NCBI RefSeq assembly: GCF_003058165.1
Contig: NZ_QBUC01000009.1
Location: 62,001 to 126,000 of the forward strand
DNA from: Paenisporosarcina sp. OV554
GTDB lineage: Bacteria > Bacillota > Bacilli > Bacillales_A > Planococcaceae
Reading direction: 5' to 3'
DNA: 64,000 nucleotides
Positions within the stretch are counted from its first letter, which is position 1. The number at the start of each line of letters is the position of its first letter. The notes under the pieces are model-generated. The model saw nothing but the letters and a program-made list of their open reading frames with translations. It ran no database searches and was not told the DNA's origin. Shown here one piece after another: positions 26,124-34,053 of this stretch. A program made the translations under genes and the position numbers.

Positions 26124-26153
26124 AGAAAAGAGCAAACGAATGAGTCTGCTCTT
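26124..26153 (-). terminator. Terminator-like hairpin after the repressor gene
   Basis: On the minus strand AAGAGCA pairs with TGCTCTT around a 12-base loop and a short T run follows. It lies between cI and int, so int may need its own transcript. Confidence 0.5.
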
Positions 26154-26184
26154 CATCTATTAATTGCTAACGTTAGGAATTAAT

Positions 26185-26817
26185 TTATAAATCTCTTGTA
26201 AATCTTATTGCTTTTCCAATAATTCTCGCTGGGTTGCTTTCAGTCACTATGTAAGGCTCGTGTGAAGCATTGTCAGGCATTAAAATGATTAAATCCCCTT
26301 GCTTTTTAATACGCTTCAATGTGGCTTCTGTATTTCCGTTTACAAGCACTGCAGCTATCTCCCCAGTTTCAACTTCACTCTGCTCACGAATCAAAACTTT
26401 AGACCCGTTTGGGATAGTAGGTTCCATCGAGCTTCCTTTTACAATTAAACCGAACAAATTTCCACTCGGTAGATTATCTGAGGATTCATACATATAACCT
26501 TCCACATTCTCTTCTGCCAATATTGGGTCTCCACATGCAATTATTCCTAAAATAGGGATTCTCTTAGTTTGTGAAGATACTTCTATTAAGTTGGTTGGTT
26601 TTTCTTCTGTGAGGTCTGATCTTAATATATGGAAGTAGTCAGCTAATAATTGAATTTTATCAATACGTGGATAGGTTTTCGCTTTCATCCAATTTGACAT
26701 TGTCATTTCTGGAATATCCAGAATTTGAGCAATATCTGTTTGATTCAACCCTTTTTTATCAATGTAGTATTTTAAATTCTTTGCCATAATATTTTTAAGA
26801 TCTTGAGCATTAGTCAT
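26185..26817 (-). CDS. cI: CI-type phage repressor with S24 autocleavage domain
   Basis: A 210-residue lysogeny repressor. The HTH is at about residues 22-45 (LNQTDIAQILDIPEMTMSNW). The LexA/CI-type domain has the catalytic dyad Ser130 (GSSMEPT) and Lys168 (ATLKRI). The predicted self-cleavage bond is Cys95-Gly96 in IIACGDP, the dipeptide used in UmuD rather than the Ala-Gly of LexA and lambda CI. AGGTGAT precedes the ATG at 26817. Divergent from cro across three operators; induction by RecA during DNA damage is expected from the family. Confidence 0.93.
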   Translation of the reverse strand: MTNAQDLKNIMAKNLKYYIDKKGLNQTDIAQILDIPEMTMSNWMKAKTYPRIDKIQLLADYFHILRSDLTEEKPTNLIEVSSQTKRIPILGIIACGDPILAEENVEGYMYESSDNLPSGNLFGLIVKGSSMEPTIPNGSKVLIREQSEVETGEIAAVLVNGNTEATLKRIKKQGDLIILMPDNASHEPYIVTESNPARIIGKAIRFTRDL

Positions 26818-26842
26818 AATTATCACCTCGCTTTCTGATATT

Positions 26843-26871
26843 ATGATACCGTTTTTCGGTATGGTTGTAAA
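26843..26871 (-). promoter_or_regulatory. Leftward repressor promoter
   Basis: Minus strand: -35 TTTACA (26866-26871), 17-bp spacer, -10 TATCAT (26843-26848). The operator at 26846-26862 overlaps spacer and -10, so the repressor should control its own gene. Confidence 0.65.
26846..26862. promoter_or_regulatory. Repressor operator 1
   Basis: ATACCGTTTTTCGGTAT, a perfect inverted repeat with six-base arms and five-base centre, within the repressor's own promoter. Confidence 0.8.
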
Positions 26872-26879
26872 CAAACAAA

Positions 26880-26896
26880 ATACCTTTTAAAAGTAC
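26880..26896. promoter_or_regulatory. Repressor operator 2
   Basis: ATACCTTTTAAAAGTAC, a 17-bp site related to operators 1 and 3 (shared ATACC half, degenerate right half), between the two promoters. Probably the weakest site. Confidence 0.6.
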
Positions 26897-26914
26897 TAGT
26901 TTCGACAATAGTCC

Positions 26915-26943
26915 TTGACAGTACCTTTTAACGGTATTATATT
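26915..26943 (+). promoter_or_regulatory. Rightward early promoter
   Basis: Perfect -35 TTGACA (26915-26920), 17-bp spacer, -10 TATATT (26938-26943), 31 bases before cro. The spacer is exactly operator 3. Confidence 0.85.
26921..26937. promoter_or_regulatory. Repressor operator 3
   Basis: GTACCTTTTAACGGTAT, matching operator 1 in TACC and CGGTAT. It fills the spacer of the early promoter from the last -35 base to the first -10 base. Confidence 0.75.
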
Positions 26944-26973
26944 AAGTGTATACAACTGAAAGGAGTTGATAAT

Positions 26974-27222
26974 ATGCTTCAAATATCATTAGCAGCAGCT
27001 CGTGTAAACGTAGGTTTGAGACAAAAACAAGCAGCGTTGTTAATTGGGGTTTCGGAGAAAACTTTAGGTGGATATGAACGTGGGCAATCCTCAATACCAG
27101 GTCCCGTGCTACAAAAAGCAGCTAAGATATACAAAATTCCCTCAGATTATATTCGGTTATCCAATGTAAATGATGGAAAGTATGACGAAGAAGAAAAAAT
27201 TTTAGAACACACTACCGTTTAA
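26974..27222 (+). CDS. Cro-like HTH regulator
   Basis: An 82-residue XRE-family protein consisting almost only of a helix-turn-helix (residues 5-60; RQKQAALLIGVSEKTLGGYERG) and an acidic tail. It is the first gene from the rightward early promoter, divergent from cI, and AAAGGAG lies before the ATG. By position it should act like Cro, binding the same operators to favour lytic growth. Direct evidence for that role is only positional. Confidence 0.82.
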   Translation: MLQISLAAARVNVGLRQKQAALLIGVSEKTLGGYERGQSSIPGPVLQKAAKIYKIPSDYIRLSNVNDGKYDEEEKILEHTTV

Positions 27223-27258
27223 CGTTAGTGATAACAATAAGAAGTGGAGGTAAAGAAA

Positions 27259-27939
27259 ATGAATCAATTAAAAGTAATTTCAATCAACGGTCAATTAATC
27301 ACAGATAGTCGAGATGTTGCGGAGATGGTTGAAAAACGCCATACAGATTTAATGCGGACAATTAGCGGTTATGTCGAAACATTAGAAAACGCAAAATTGC
27401 GTTCTCAGGATTTTTTCATCCCTAACACTTATAAAACGGAAGGAAACAACAAAACTTACGATTGCTTCTTATTAACCAAAAAAGGATGCGATATGGTTGC
27501 AAACAAAATGACTGGTGAAAAGGGTGTTCTCTTTACTGCAGCTTACGTAACACAATTTGAGGTTATGGAAAAAACGGTTAATCAACCAAGAGCTCTTACA
27601 GGACGTGAGCAATTAGAAGCCTCCATGAAACTCTCATTAATGACTTCGGAGGATGTAAAAGAATTGAAAGGTGAGGTCGTTGAAATTCGAGGAATGGTTG
27701 AGAACCAAATTACTTTAGACCACGGGGAACAACGTCGCCTTCAAAAACTGATTAGCAGTAAGGTGTTTGAATTTGCAAAATCGGATGATCATCGACGATT
27801 TCTTTATCCAGAATTATATCGCGAAATCAAAGACCGATTTGGAGTTGCATCCTATAAAGATGTTAAGCGGCACGAGCTTCAGTTAGCAATTAAATATGTA
27901 GAATCATGGATTCCGAGAAAGGGTGGGAAGTTGGCATGA
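27259..27939 (+). CDS. Phage Rha-family regulator with ORF6C domain
   Basis: A 226-residue protein: an N-terminal Rha domain (about 5-95; DSRDVAEMVEKRHTDLMRTI and YDCFLLTKKGCDMVANKMTG) and a C-terminal ORF6C domain (about 140-225). Both are common in temperate-phage antirepressor-like proteins and are thought to bind DNA. The start MNQLKV follows TGGAGG; an upstream in-frame ATG is less likely. The next gene overlaps its stop (ATGA). Precise role in this phage is unknown. Confidence 0.85.
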   Translation: MNQLKVISINGQLITDSRDVAEMVEKRHTDLMRTISGYVETLENAKLRSQDFFIPNTYKTEGNNKTYDCFLLTKKGCDMVANKMTGEKGVLFTAAYVTQFEVMEKTVNQPRALTGREQLEASMKLSLMTSEDVKELKGEVVEIRGMVENQITLDHGEQRRLQKLISSKVFEFAKSDDHRRFLYPELYREIKDRFGVASYKDVKRHELQLAIKYVESWIPRKGGKLA

Positions 27940-28136
27940 ACAAACTACCTATTGACCCAATTATTTTAGAAAAGCGTGCTGCTATCCCAGGGTTGATTGC
28001 CGAACTTTCTTATCATGATGAAACAAAGGCAATTAAATACATGAGAATTTGGGGAGAAAGAAGAATGCCAATAACTTCGTTGTTTTCTACGCTCAATCTT
28101 GAAATTTCTAACGTGAAAAAGCTAGTAGCTCAATGA
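27936..28136 (+). CDS. Small phage protein, unknown
   Basis: A 66-residue, mostly helical protein. It begins at an ATG overlapping the stop of the Rha gene, after a GGGTGGG ribosome site, and overlaps the next small ORF. No domain is recognised. The tight coupling makes it a real early gene of the rightward operon. Confidence 0.65.
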   Translation: MNKLPIDPIILEKRAAIPGLIAELSYHDETKAIKYMRIWGERRMPITSLFSTLNLEISNVKKLVAQ

Positions 28137-28285
28137 AAAAACCACTGAAATACTTTTTCAACATCGAAAAGCTCAATCCGAAAGAAGCGTTCATCTTAGG
28201 TAGCTTAGTCATACTCATATTTGCAGTATTCGCTATGTGTGGATGGATGGCTTGGGAGAACATGCAGTTTCTTGGCTGGTTTTAA
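28133..28285 (+). CDS. Small single-pass membrane protein
   Basis: A 50-residue protein whose ATG overlaps the preceding stop (ATGA). A basic N terminus (KKPLKYFF) is followed by one hydrophobic helix (residues 22-41, with Trp-rich end GWMAWENMQFLGWF). Such small membrane proteins in lysogeny/early regions are sometimes exclusion or lysis modulators; nothing here proves that. Confidence 0.55.
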   Translation: MKKPLKYFFNIEKLNPKEAFILGSLVILIFAVFAMCGWMAWENMQFLGWF

Positions 28286-28337
28286 AGTTGTAGAACAAAA
28301 ATAGCTAGTAATAAAAATCGAGGAGGAAGAATTTGAG

Positions 28338-28655
28338 ATGGAAATCATGCAAGCAAATGAAGTTGCAAAGCTTTCTGAAAAAGGAAAAAAGCAATTTGAA
28401 AAAGATGCATTTGAAAGTACTGAGTTTAAGAGTCTGATTAGTGGAATTGAAGAAAATGCGATGAAGGGTCGGACTGACTTAAGTCAATTACTTCGAAACG
28501 ACGATGCAGTACGAATGTATGAGGTGTTTGTAAATGCATTAATACTGGCTGGATATTCTAGTTCAATTAAATCGAAAACAAGGTTCGGAATGCTAAAAGT
28601 TTCTGATTCGAATTGGGAGTTTAAGGTCTCATGGAAACAAGAAGAACAAAAATAA
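28338..28655 (+). CDS. Hypothetical phage early protein
   Basis: A 105-residue soluble protein with a charged helical N terminus and a beta-rich C terminus (GMLKVSDSNWEFKVSWK). GAGGAGGAAG stands before the ATG. No family is recognised. It lies between the Rha module and the recombination module; two hairpins follow before the ATPase gene (28660-28677 and 28691-28716). Confidence 0.6.
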   Translation: MEIMQANEVAKLSEKGKKQFEKDAFESTEFKSLISGIEENAMKGRTDLSQLLRNDDAVRMYEVFVNALILAGYSSSIKSKTRFGMLKVSDSNWEFKVSWKQEEQK

Positions 28656-28685
28656 AAGCCCGTTGTTGGAGCAACGGACTTTCGA

Positions 28686-28724
28686 GGTTCTTACACAGAT
28701 TCTACCTACAGTGTAATCCAGAAC
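28686..28724 (+). other. Leader hairpin before the ATPase gene
   Basis: TTACAC (28691-28696) pairs with GTGTAA (28711-28716), and outer GTTC / GAAC bases extend it. It lies about 28 bases before the start. It has no T run, so it is not a simple terminator. Confidence 0.35.
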
Positions 28725-28752
28725 ACTCCAAAAAATCAAGAGGAGGCAAATC

Positions 28753-30723
28753 ATGAAAGAAGTAAAATTACTCTCATTAACACTTACAAACTTTAAAGGT
28801 ATCAAGAATTTCACGTTCGAACCCGGTGGCAATAATGTTCGGGTATTCGGGGATAACGAGACTGGAAAGACCTCACTGTTTGATGGCTTTATATGGCTTT
28901 TATTCAATAAAGATAGCCAAAATAAGACGGATTTTTCTTTAAAAACGCTTATTAAAGGCAAGGAAGTTAACAACTTAAATCACGAAGTGGAAGCATCATT
29001 TTTAATTGATGGATCATCGGTGACATTACGAAAAGTCTACAAGGAAAAATGGACTCGTAAGCGTGGATCAGCAGCACAAGAATTCACTGGACATGAAACT
29101 GATTACTTTGTTGATGGTGTGCCTAGCAAGAAAAAAGAGTACACAGACCATGTTGATTCAATTGTCCAGGAAGATGTGTTCAAGCTTTTGACTTCCCCAA
29201 CATTCTTTAATGAACAAATGAAATGGCAGGACCGTCGAGCTACGTTACTTCAAATATGCGGTGACATTTCCGATGATGAAGTGTTTCAACAAAAAGATGA
29301 ATTAAAGGCCTTACCACTCATTTTAAAAGGCAAAAAAATTGAAGATTACCGAAAAATCATTGCAGCTCGTCGCAAAGAAATTAACGACGAATTAGAACGC
29401 ATTCCAGTAAGGATTGATGAAATTCAGAAGTCTATTCCTGAGATGGACATAGATGTGGAGTCGTTGAAAAATCAAGTGGCCAAGATAGATGAATCCATTG
29501 ATTCAAACGTAACGCTCATTTCCAATATTAAAAACGGTAAATCGCTTCTTGAAAAAGAAAGAGATCTCCAACAAGTGGAGAACGATCTTTTGAACCTGCA
29601 ACGTGCATACGAATCGGATTCAAAAGAAAAGGTTTATCAATTGAGAGCGAAACTCCAAGAAGAACAATCGAATGCTCAACATTTTAAACGAAAAGCAAGC
29701 GAACACAAACAAGCAATTGATTACGCAAATAATAGCATGGCAGCGCATGACAAAGACCGTTCTCGTTTATTGGAAGAATGGAACCGACTAAATGCTTTGT
29801 CATTTACTCATCAAGACAAATGTGAATGCCCAGCTTGTGGACAAGCATTACCAGAAGAACAGGTAAATGCAGTTAGAACAAAAGCACTTGAACAATTCAA
29901 TAAAGACAAATCTGAAAAGCTACTAACAATCGACACACAAGGTAAGGGCATCAAGGAAAAGAAAATCAGTATTCAAAACGACATTGATAAGCATCAACCG
30001 GAGCTTGGTAAGTTCACTGCACAAGCGAGTGAAAAAGAGCAATTGGTATCAAAGATAGCGGAGCAATTAAAAAAGCAAGAAGGATCTATAAAAGATGTTT
30101 CTGAGAGTGCAGACTATCAAGCGAAACTTGTTGAAAAACAAAAAGTAGTTTCAGAGATTCAAGAGTTAAAAGAACGAGCGCTAGAATCCACCCGTTCGGT
30201 CGAACAAGAATTAAACGATTTAAAAGCTCAAAAAACAACTATTCAAGTGGAACTTGCTCGTTTTGCGAATGTTGATTCTCTTAATAATCGAATTACGGAA
30301 TTAACGGATCAAGAGAGTTTGCTTGCAGGTGAGTTTGAAAAACTCGAGCACCAGTTGTATCTAACAGAACAATTTATTCGAGCAAAAGTGGAGCTACTAG
30401 AAGAGCGAATTAACGCTAAATTCGAATTTGCGCGTTTCAAAATGTTCGCTGAACAAATCAATGGTGGCCTTCAGGAAGTATGCGATACGACTTACAAAGG
30501 AGTTCCATTCAGTTCACTTAACAATGCAGCTCGAATCAACACTGGAATCGATATTATCAACACGTTATCAAAACATTACGGGATAAGAGCACCAATATTC
30601 GTCGATAATGCCGAAGCAGTTACGAAATTGATTGATTCAGATTCACAGTTAATTAGTTTAGTAGTTTCGGAGAAAGATAAAGCATTACGAGTGGAAATCG
30701 AAGGAGGAAATAATAATGAGTAA
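28753..30723 (+). CDS. SbcC/Rad50-like phage ATPase
   Basis: A 656-residue SMC-type AAA ATPase. The N-terminal half-domain has Walker A GDNETGKTS (near residue 34). A long coiled coil spans about 195-560 and has a zinc-hook-like CECPACGQ at its middle (near residue 358). The C-terminal half has a degenerate signature (FSSLNNAARINTG) and a Walker-B-like IFVDNAEAV. It overlaps recT by eight bases. With RecT it probably forms the phage recombination module, processing or tethering DNA ends; a separate nuclease would be needed, possibly the MBL-fold protein. Confidence 0.85.
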   Translation: MKEVKLLSLTLTNFKGIKNFTFEPGGNNVRVFGDNETGKTSLFDGFIWLLFNKDSQNKTDFSLKTLIKGKEVNNLNHEVEASFLIDGSSVTLRKVYKEKWTRKRGSAAQEFTGHETDYFVDGVPSKKKEYTDHVDSIVQEDVFKLLTSPTFFNEQMKWQDRRATLLQICGDISDDEVFQQKDELKALPLILKGKKIEDYRKIIAARRKEINDELERIPVRIDEIQKSIPEMDIDVESLKNQVAKIDESIDSNVTLISNIKNGKSLLEKERDLQQVENDLLNLQRAYESDSKEKVYQLRAKLQEEQSNAQHFKRKASEHKQAIDYANNSMAAHDKDRSRLLEEWNRLNALSFTHQDKCECPACGQALPEEQVNAVRTKALEQFNKDKSEKLLTIDTQGKGIKEKKISIQNDIDKHQPELGKFTAQASEKEQLVSKIAEQLKKQEGSIKDVSESADYQAKLVEKQKVVSEIQELKERALESTRSVEQELNDLKAQKTTIQVELARFANVDSLNNRITELTDQESLLAGEFEKLEHQLYLTEQFIRAKVELLEERINAKFEFARFKMFAEQINGGLQEVCDTTYKGVPFSSLNNAARINTGIDIINTLSKHYGIRAPIFVDNAEAVTKLIDSDSQLISLVVSEKDKALRVEIEGGNNNE

Positions 30724-31603
30724 TCAAAACCAATTAGCAATGATCAAGAAAGATACGGTGGACATCGTAGCAAATAAAGTAAAGCAATTTCAAGAAAGTG
30801 GAGAACTTCATTTTCCTGCTAACTACAGCCCTGAAAATGCTATGAAATCAGCTTGGTTGTTACTACAGGATGTAAAAGATAAAAGTAACACACCAGCATT
30901 ACAAGCTTGCTCTAAAGATAGTATTGCAAACAGTCTTCTCGACATGGTGGTTCAAGGTTTGAACCCAGCGAAGAAACAAGGTTACTTTATTGCATACGGA
31001 AAAACGTTATCATTCCAACGTTCTTACTTCGGGACGATGGCTGTCACATTAAGAACAACTGGCGCGAAGTCCATCGATGCTGCAGTTATTTATGAAGGTG
31101 ATGACGTTGATTATGAAATGATGAACGGTCGAGTCACAGATTTAAAACATAAACAAAAATTCGGTAATCAAGACAAGCCGATTATCGGTGCTTATTGCAC
31201 CATCATAGAAAAAGATGGCTCAATTTACATCGAATTGATGACAATAGCCGAAATAGAAAAAGCTTGGGGACAGTCGAAAATGAATCCAAAAGGCGAGAGC
31301 TCAACACACAAGAAATTTCCACAAGAGATGGCAAAACGCACAGTAATCAATCGTGCTTGCAAGAAATTATTGAATGCATCTGACGATAACTCACTAGTTA
31401 TGAAGCACATCCATGCAAGTGATGAAGCATTTGAAGAAGCTCAACTTGCAGAAGAAATTCAAGGTAACGCGAATCAAGAAATTATTGATGTCGAAGGCGT
31501 TGAGGTGGTTGAAGAAACAGGTGAAATTCTAGGGGGAGAAAACCCTCCTGAGCAAAAAGAAGAGACAACTGAACCTGCCGATAATAATGGTCCAGGTTGG
31601 TAA
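30716..31603 (+). CDS. recT: RecT single-strand annealing protein
   Basis: A 295-residue recombinase that binds single-stranded DNA and anneals complementary strands. The RecT core is at about residues 40-215, with ALQACSKDSIANSLLDMVVQGLNP and KKFPQEMAKRTVINRACKKLLN as diagnostic blocks. The acidic C-terminal tail is typical. GGAGGAAATA lies before the ATG, inside the end of the ATPase gene, and the stop overlaps the MBL-fold gene (TAATG), so the three are co-translated. Confidence 0.93.
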   Translation: MSNQNQLAMIKKDTVDIVANKVKQFQESGELHFPANYSPENAMKSAWLLLQDVKDKSNTPALQACSKDSIANSLLDMVVQGLNPAKKQGYFIAYGKTLSFQRSYFGTMAVTLRTTGAKSIDAAVIYEGDDVDYEMMNGRVTDLKHKQKFGNQDKPIIGAYCTIIEKDGSIYIELMTIAEIEKAWGQSKMNPKGESSTHKKFPQEMAKRTVINRACKKLLNASDDNSLVMKHIHASDEAFEEAQLAEEIQGNANQEIIDVEGVEVVEETGEILGGENPPEQKEETTEPADNNGPGW

Positions 31604-32298
31604 TGATTACGATTCAAACACTCGCTACTGGTAGCAAAGGTAACTGTTATTACATTACAGATGGTCACACGCCTTTGCTGCTTGAATGCGGTATACGGTT
31701 CAAAGATATTCAACGCAAACTGAATTTCAAAACAACAGATATTGCTGCTTGTTTAATCACACATGAACACAAGGATCACTGTAATGGAATAAATGAAGTA
31801 CTAAAAGCCGGTATCGATTGCTATATGTCACCAGGAACAAAAGAAGCTATCGGCATTACTCATCATCGTGTACATGGCGTTACCGTTAAACAACAATTCA
31901 AAATCGGAACCTGGACCATATTACCGTTTGATGTTCAACATGATGTTTCAGAACCATTCGGTTTCTTGCTAGTCAGTGGTAACGAAAAGCTCTTATTCGC
32001 AACAGACACTTACTACATCAAGTATCGATTCCAAGGGCTTACACATCTGATGTTGGAGTGTAACTATTGCACGGACGTATTAAATCGGAATGTAGCAAAT
32101 GGGTTACACAAATCTATGAAAAGACGTGTCATGAAGTCACATTTCAGTTTAGAAAACGTTTTGGACTTCTTTAAAGCAAACGATCTATCAAAACTACAGG
32201 AAATTTGGTTGCTGCATCTTTCAGACTCGAATAGTGATGAACAATTAATTCGAGATGAAGTTGCTAAAGTCACTGGAAAAATGATTCACATTCCATGA
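31603..32298 (+). CDS. Metallo-beta-lactamase-fold phage protein
   Basis: A 231-residue YycJ-like hydrolase. The metal motif THEHKDHCNG (near residue 46) is intact; DVQHDVSEPFG and FATDTYY supply later ligands. The ATG overlaps the recT stop. MBL-fold enzymes beside RecT in temperate phages of Firmicutes are candidates for the exonuclease partner, in place of a lambda-type exonuclease. That role is an inference; no nuclease-specific beta-CASP domain is visible. Confidence 0.8.
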   Translation: MITIQTLATGSKGNCYYITDGHTPLLLECGIRFKDIQRKLNFKTTDIAACLITHEHKDHCNGINEVLKAGIDCYMSPGTKEAIGITHHRVHGVTVKQQFKIGTWTILPFDVQHDVSEPFGFLLVSGNEKLLFATDTYYIKYRFQGLTHLMLECNYCTDVLNRNVANGLHKSMKRRVMKSHFSLENVLDFFKANDLSKLQEIWLLHLSDSNSDEQLIRDEVAKVTGKMIHIP

Positions 32299-32310
32299 GG
32301 AGGAAGTGTA

Positions 32311-33258
32311 ATGGCAAGACCAAGAAAGCAGGGGCTGGATTACTTTCCACTTGATGTAGATATCGACCAAGATGACAAAATCCAGTTGGTCGAAGCCGTA
32401 CATGGTCCAGTTGGATTCGCGATAGTAATTAAATTATTAATGCGGATTTATAAAGACGGATATTACTCGAAGTGGACAGAAACTGAACAATTACTCTTCT
32501 CCAAGAGAGTTAATGTCGACATTAACTCGATTAATGTATGCATTAACGACTGTGTAAAATGGGATCTTTTCGATAAAGAACTATTCGAAAGCCACGCTGT
32601 GCTTACCTCTAATGGTATTCAAAAGAGGTTTTTAGAAGCTGTAGGACGTAGGCAAAAGGTCGAAATGGTGCAAGAATACCTTCTTTTAGGCTATGAAGAC
32701 ATTAATGTATACAAAAACCTAACAACTAAGAGTATTAATGCAAACATTAACTCGATTAATGACAACATTAATCCCCAAAGAATAGTAAAGAATAGTAAAG
32801 AAGAGAATAGTAGAGAACAGTATACAAAAGAAGAGCAAATTGCTGAGGAAATCTCGCCTTTTAGCTTTTATGAAAAAAATGGATTTGGAGCATTAACTCC
32901 GTATGTAGGCCAAAAAGTAAATTCGTGGATTGATGATTTATCAGAAGAGTTAATCGTTCATGGAATGAAAATAGCAGTTGAGAATGGCGTACTTAAATGG
33001 AATTATGTTGAGTCCATATTAAAAGACTGGTCAAACCGCAAGATTAAAACGATTGAAGAAGTTAATGCCATTGAGATTAAACGTAAACAGCAACAACAAC
33101 CATATCTACGAAAGCCAATAAAGGAAGAAAAAGTTCCTGATTGGGTTGCTAAACAAAAAGCAGATCGTGCAGCTAATTCTGTAGTTGAAGATACCGTATC
33201 CCTAGAATATGAAGAACAAAAACGATTACTTCTTGAAAGGCTGGGTGTCAAAGAATAA
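32311..33258 (+). CDS. DnaD-like replication initiator (Lin1244-type N terminus)
   Basis: A 315-residue replisome organiser. The N-terminal DUF4373/Lin1244-like winged-helix domain begins GLDYFPLDVDIDQDDKIQLV. The C-terminal DnaD domain is at about 185-245 (FYEKNGFGALTPYVGQKVNSW and WNYVESILKDW). Between them is an Asn/Ile-rich stretch (INANINSINDNIN) encoded by palindromic repeats that look like origin iterons. A basic Gln-rich tail follows. It would bind the phage origin and recruit the host helicase. TGAGGAGGA precedes the ATG. Confidence 0.85.
   Translation: MARPRKQGLDYFPLDVDIDQDDKIQLVEAVHGPVGFAIVIKLLMRIYKDGYYSKWTETEQLLFSKRVNVDINSINVCINDCVKWDLFDKELFESHAVLTSNGIQKRFLEAVGRRQKVEMVQEYLLLGYEDINVYKNLTTKSINANINSINDNINPQRIVKNSKEENSREQYTKEEQIAEEISPFSFYEKNGFGALTPYVGQKVNSWIDDLSEELIVHGMKIAVENGVLKWNYVESILKDWSNRKIKTIEEVNAIEIKRKQQQQPYLRKPIKEEKVPDWVAKQKADRAANSVVEDTVSLEYEEQKRLLLERLGVKE
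32510..32546. repeat. Origin iteron pair 1
   Basis: Two TTAATG-N4-CATTAA palindromes (32510-32525 and 32531-32546) are separated by CTCGA, a 21-bp period. They lie inside the replication initiator gene. The first is part of an 18-bp perfect palindrome. Confidence 0.7.
32735..32771. repeat. Origin iteron pair 2
   Basis: The same arrangement as pair 1: TTAATG-N4-CATTAA at 32735-32750 and 32756-32771, again separated by CTCGA. It starts exactly 225 bases after pair 1. A shorter related palindrome ACATTAATGT lies at 32699-32708. Confidence 0.7.
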
Positions 33259-33276
33259 AAGGAGAAGAGGAATTTC

Positions 33277-33450
33277 ATGAACCGTAAAGCTCATCCAATG
33301 TCTGTAGAAGCAATGCGCCAAGCATTCATTAAAGAATTGAATAGTTTCGGTATTGATGAAGGTCGTAACGGTGAATCGTTAAGTTCACTGGATTACCATT
33401 CGGTATTAAATCTAGTAACAATCGAACGCATTAAAAGAGATTACGAGTAG
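33277..33450 (+). CDS. Small phage protein, unknown
   Basis: A 57-residue protein, mostly helical, with IKELNSFGIDEGRNGESL in the middle and a TIERIKRDYE end. GGAGAAGAGG stands before the ATG at 33277. It weakly resembles short FbpA-like basic proteins annotated in Bacillus phages, but it is not basic enough to be sure. It sits between the initiator and other small early genes. Confidence 0.6.
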   Translation: MNRKAHPMSVEAMRQAFIKELNSFGIDEGRNGESLSSLDYHSVLNLVTIERIKRDYE

Positions 33451-33460
33451 GAGGCTAGTT

Positions 33461-33829
33461 ATGAGTCGTTATAGCGAAAATTATAAAAACAGTGGATCTA
33501 AAACAGTAGAACAAATCGAACGAGATGCTTATATCGTCAGTACGTTGTCTGTAAGTGCTAATGGAAAAGGAACTGGGTTTAGACATGAATTTGCGTTTAT
33601 CGTTTCAAAATCGAGAGGGAGAGGTGCTCTCCTTTCGGTCAAGGAGCAATGTTCCAATGGGAACGAAATTCGACAATCGTTAATTAAAGCGAGACGAAAT
33701 GTTGAAATCTTAAGCGAAACACATCATGGGTTATCAAAACCAGTACAAGCAGCAAAAAAACGAGTGGATGATTTAGCGTATTTAAACAGTCTGCTAGATT
33801 CCTGCTTTAAAGAGTGGCATGTCACATGA
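33461..33829 (+). CDS. Hypothetical phage early protein
   Basis: A 122-residue protein, basic in its first two thirds, with SKSRGRGALLSVKEQCSNGNEIRQSL. TAGGAGGC precedes the ATG. Its stop overlaps the next start (ATGA). No domain is recognised; the basic character may mean nucleic-acid binding. Confidence 0.6.
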   Translation: MSRYSENYKNSGSKTVEQIERDAYIVSTLSVSANGKGTGFRHEFAFIVSKSRGRGALLSVKEQCSNGNEIRQSLIKARRNVEILSETHHGLSKPVQAAKKRVDDLAYLNSLLDSCFKEWHVT

Positions 33830-34047
33830 ATCCAGTGAGGTTCAATGCTTACAAGTCAGTAAAAGGCGGACCTATTAGAAAACAAGCTTTCGGAATATCG
33901 AAAAAAGCATTCAAAATCATGTATGACCGTTTCATCGATAGTGGTTTTAAGCAAGAAGGCGAGATTCAGTGGGACGGTCAATATCACTGGTGCCAAATGA
34001 TATTTGTGGGGAGAAAGAAGATTGAAACTACGGTTGCTAGGAAGTGA
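33826..34047 (+). CDS. Hypothetical phage early protein
   Basis: A 73-residue basic protein beginning MNPVRFNAYKSVKGGP, translationally coupled to the gene before by an ATGA overlap. Aromatic and Lys-rich segments (WDGQYHWCQMIFVGRKK) suggest a small beta/alpha fold. No function is assigned. Confidence 0.6.
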   Translation: MNPVRFNAYKSVKGGPIRKQAFGISKKAFKIMYDRFIDSGFKQEGEIQWDGQYHWCQMIFVGRKKIETTVARK

Positions 34048-34053
34048 CTCGCA

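Noticed and set aside
27244-27258. Upstream ATG of the Rha gene
   Set aside because: It lies within the GTGGAGG ribosome site of the better start at 27259.
28133-28285. Possible holin at the early small membrane gene
   Set aside because: A standard holin and XhlA-like protein with an adjacent endolysin are at 62729-63356; a single early helix is not enough for this call.
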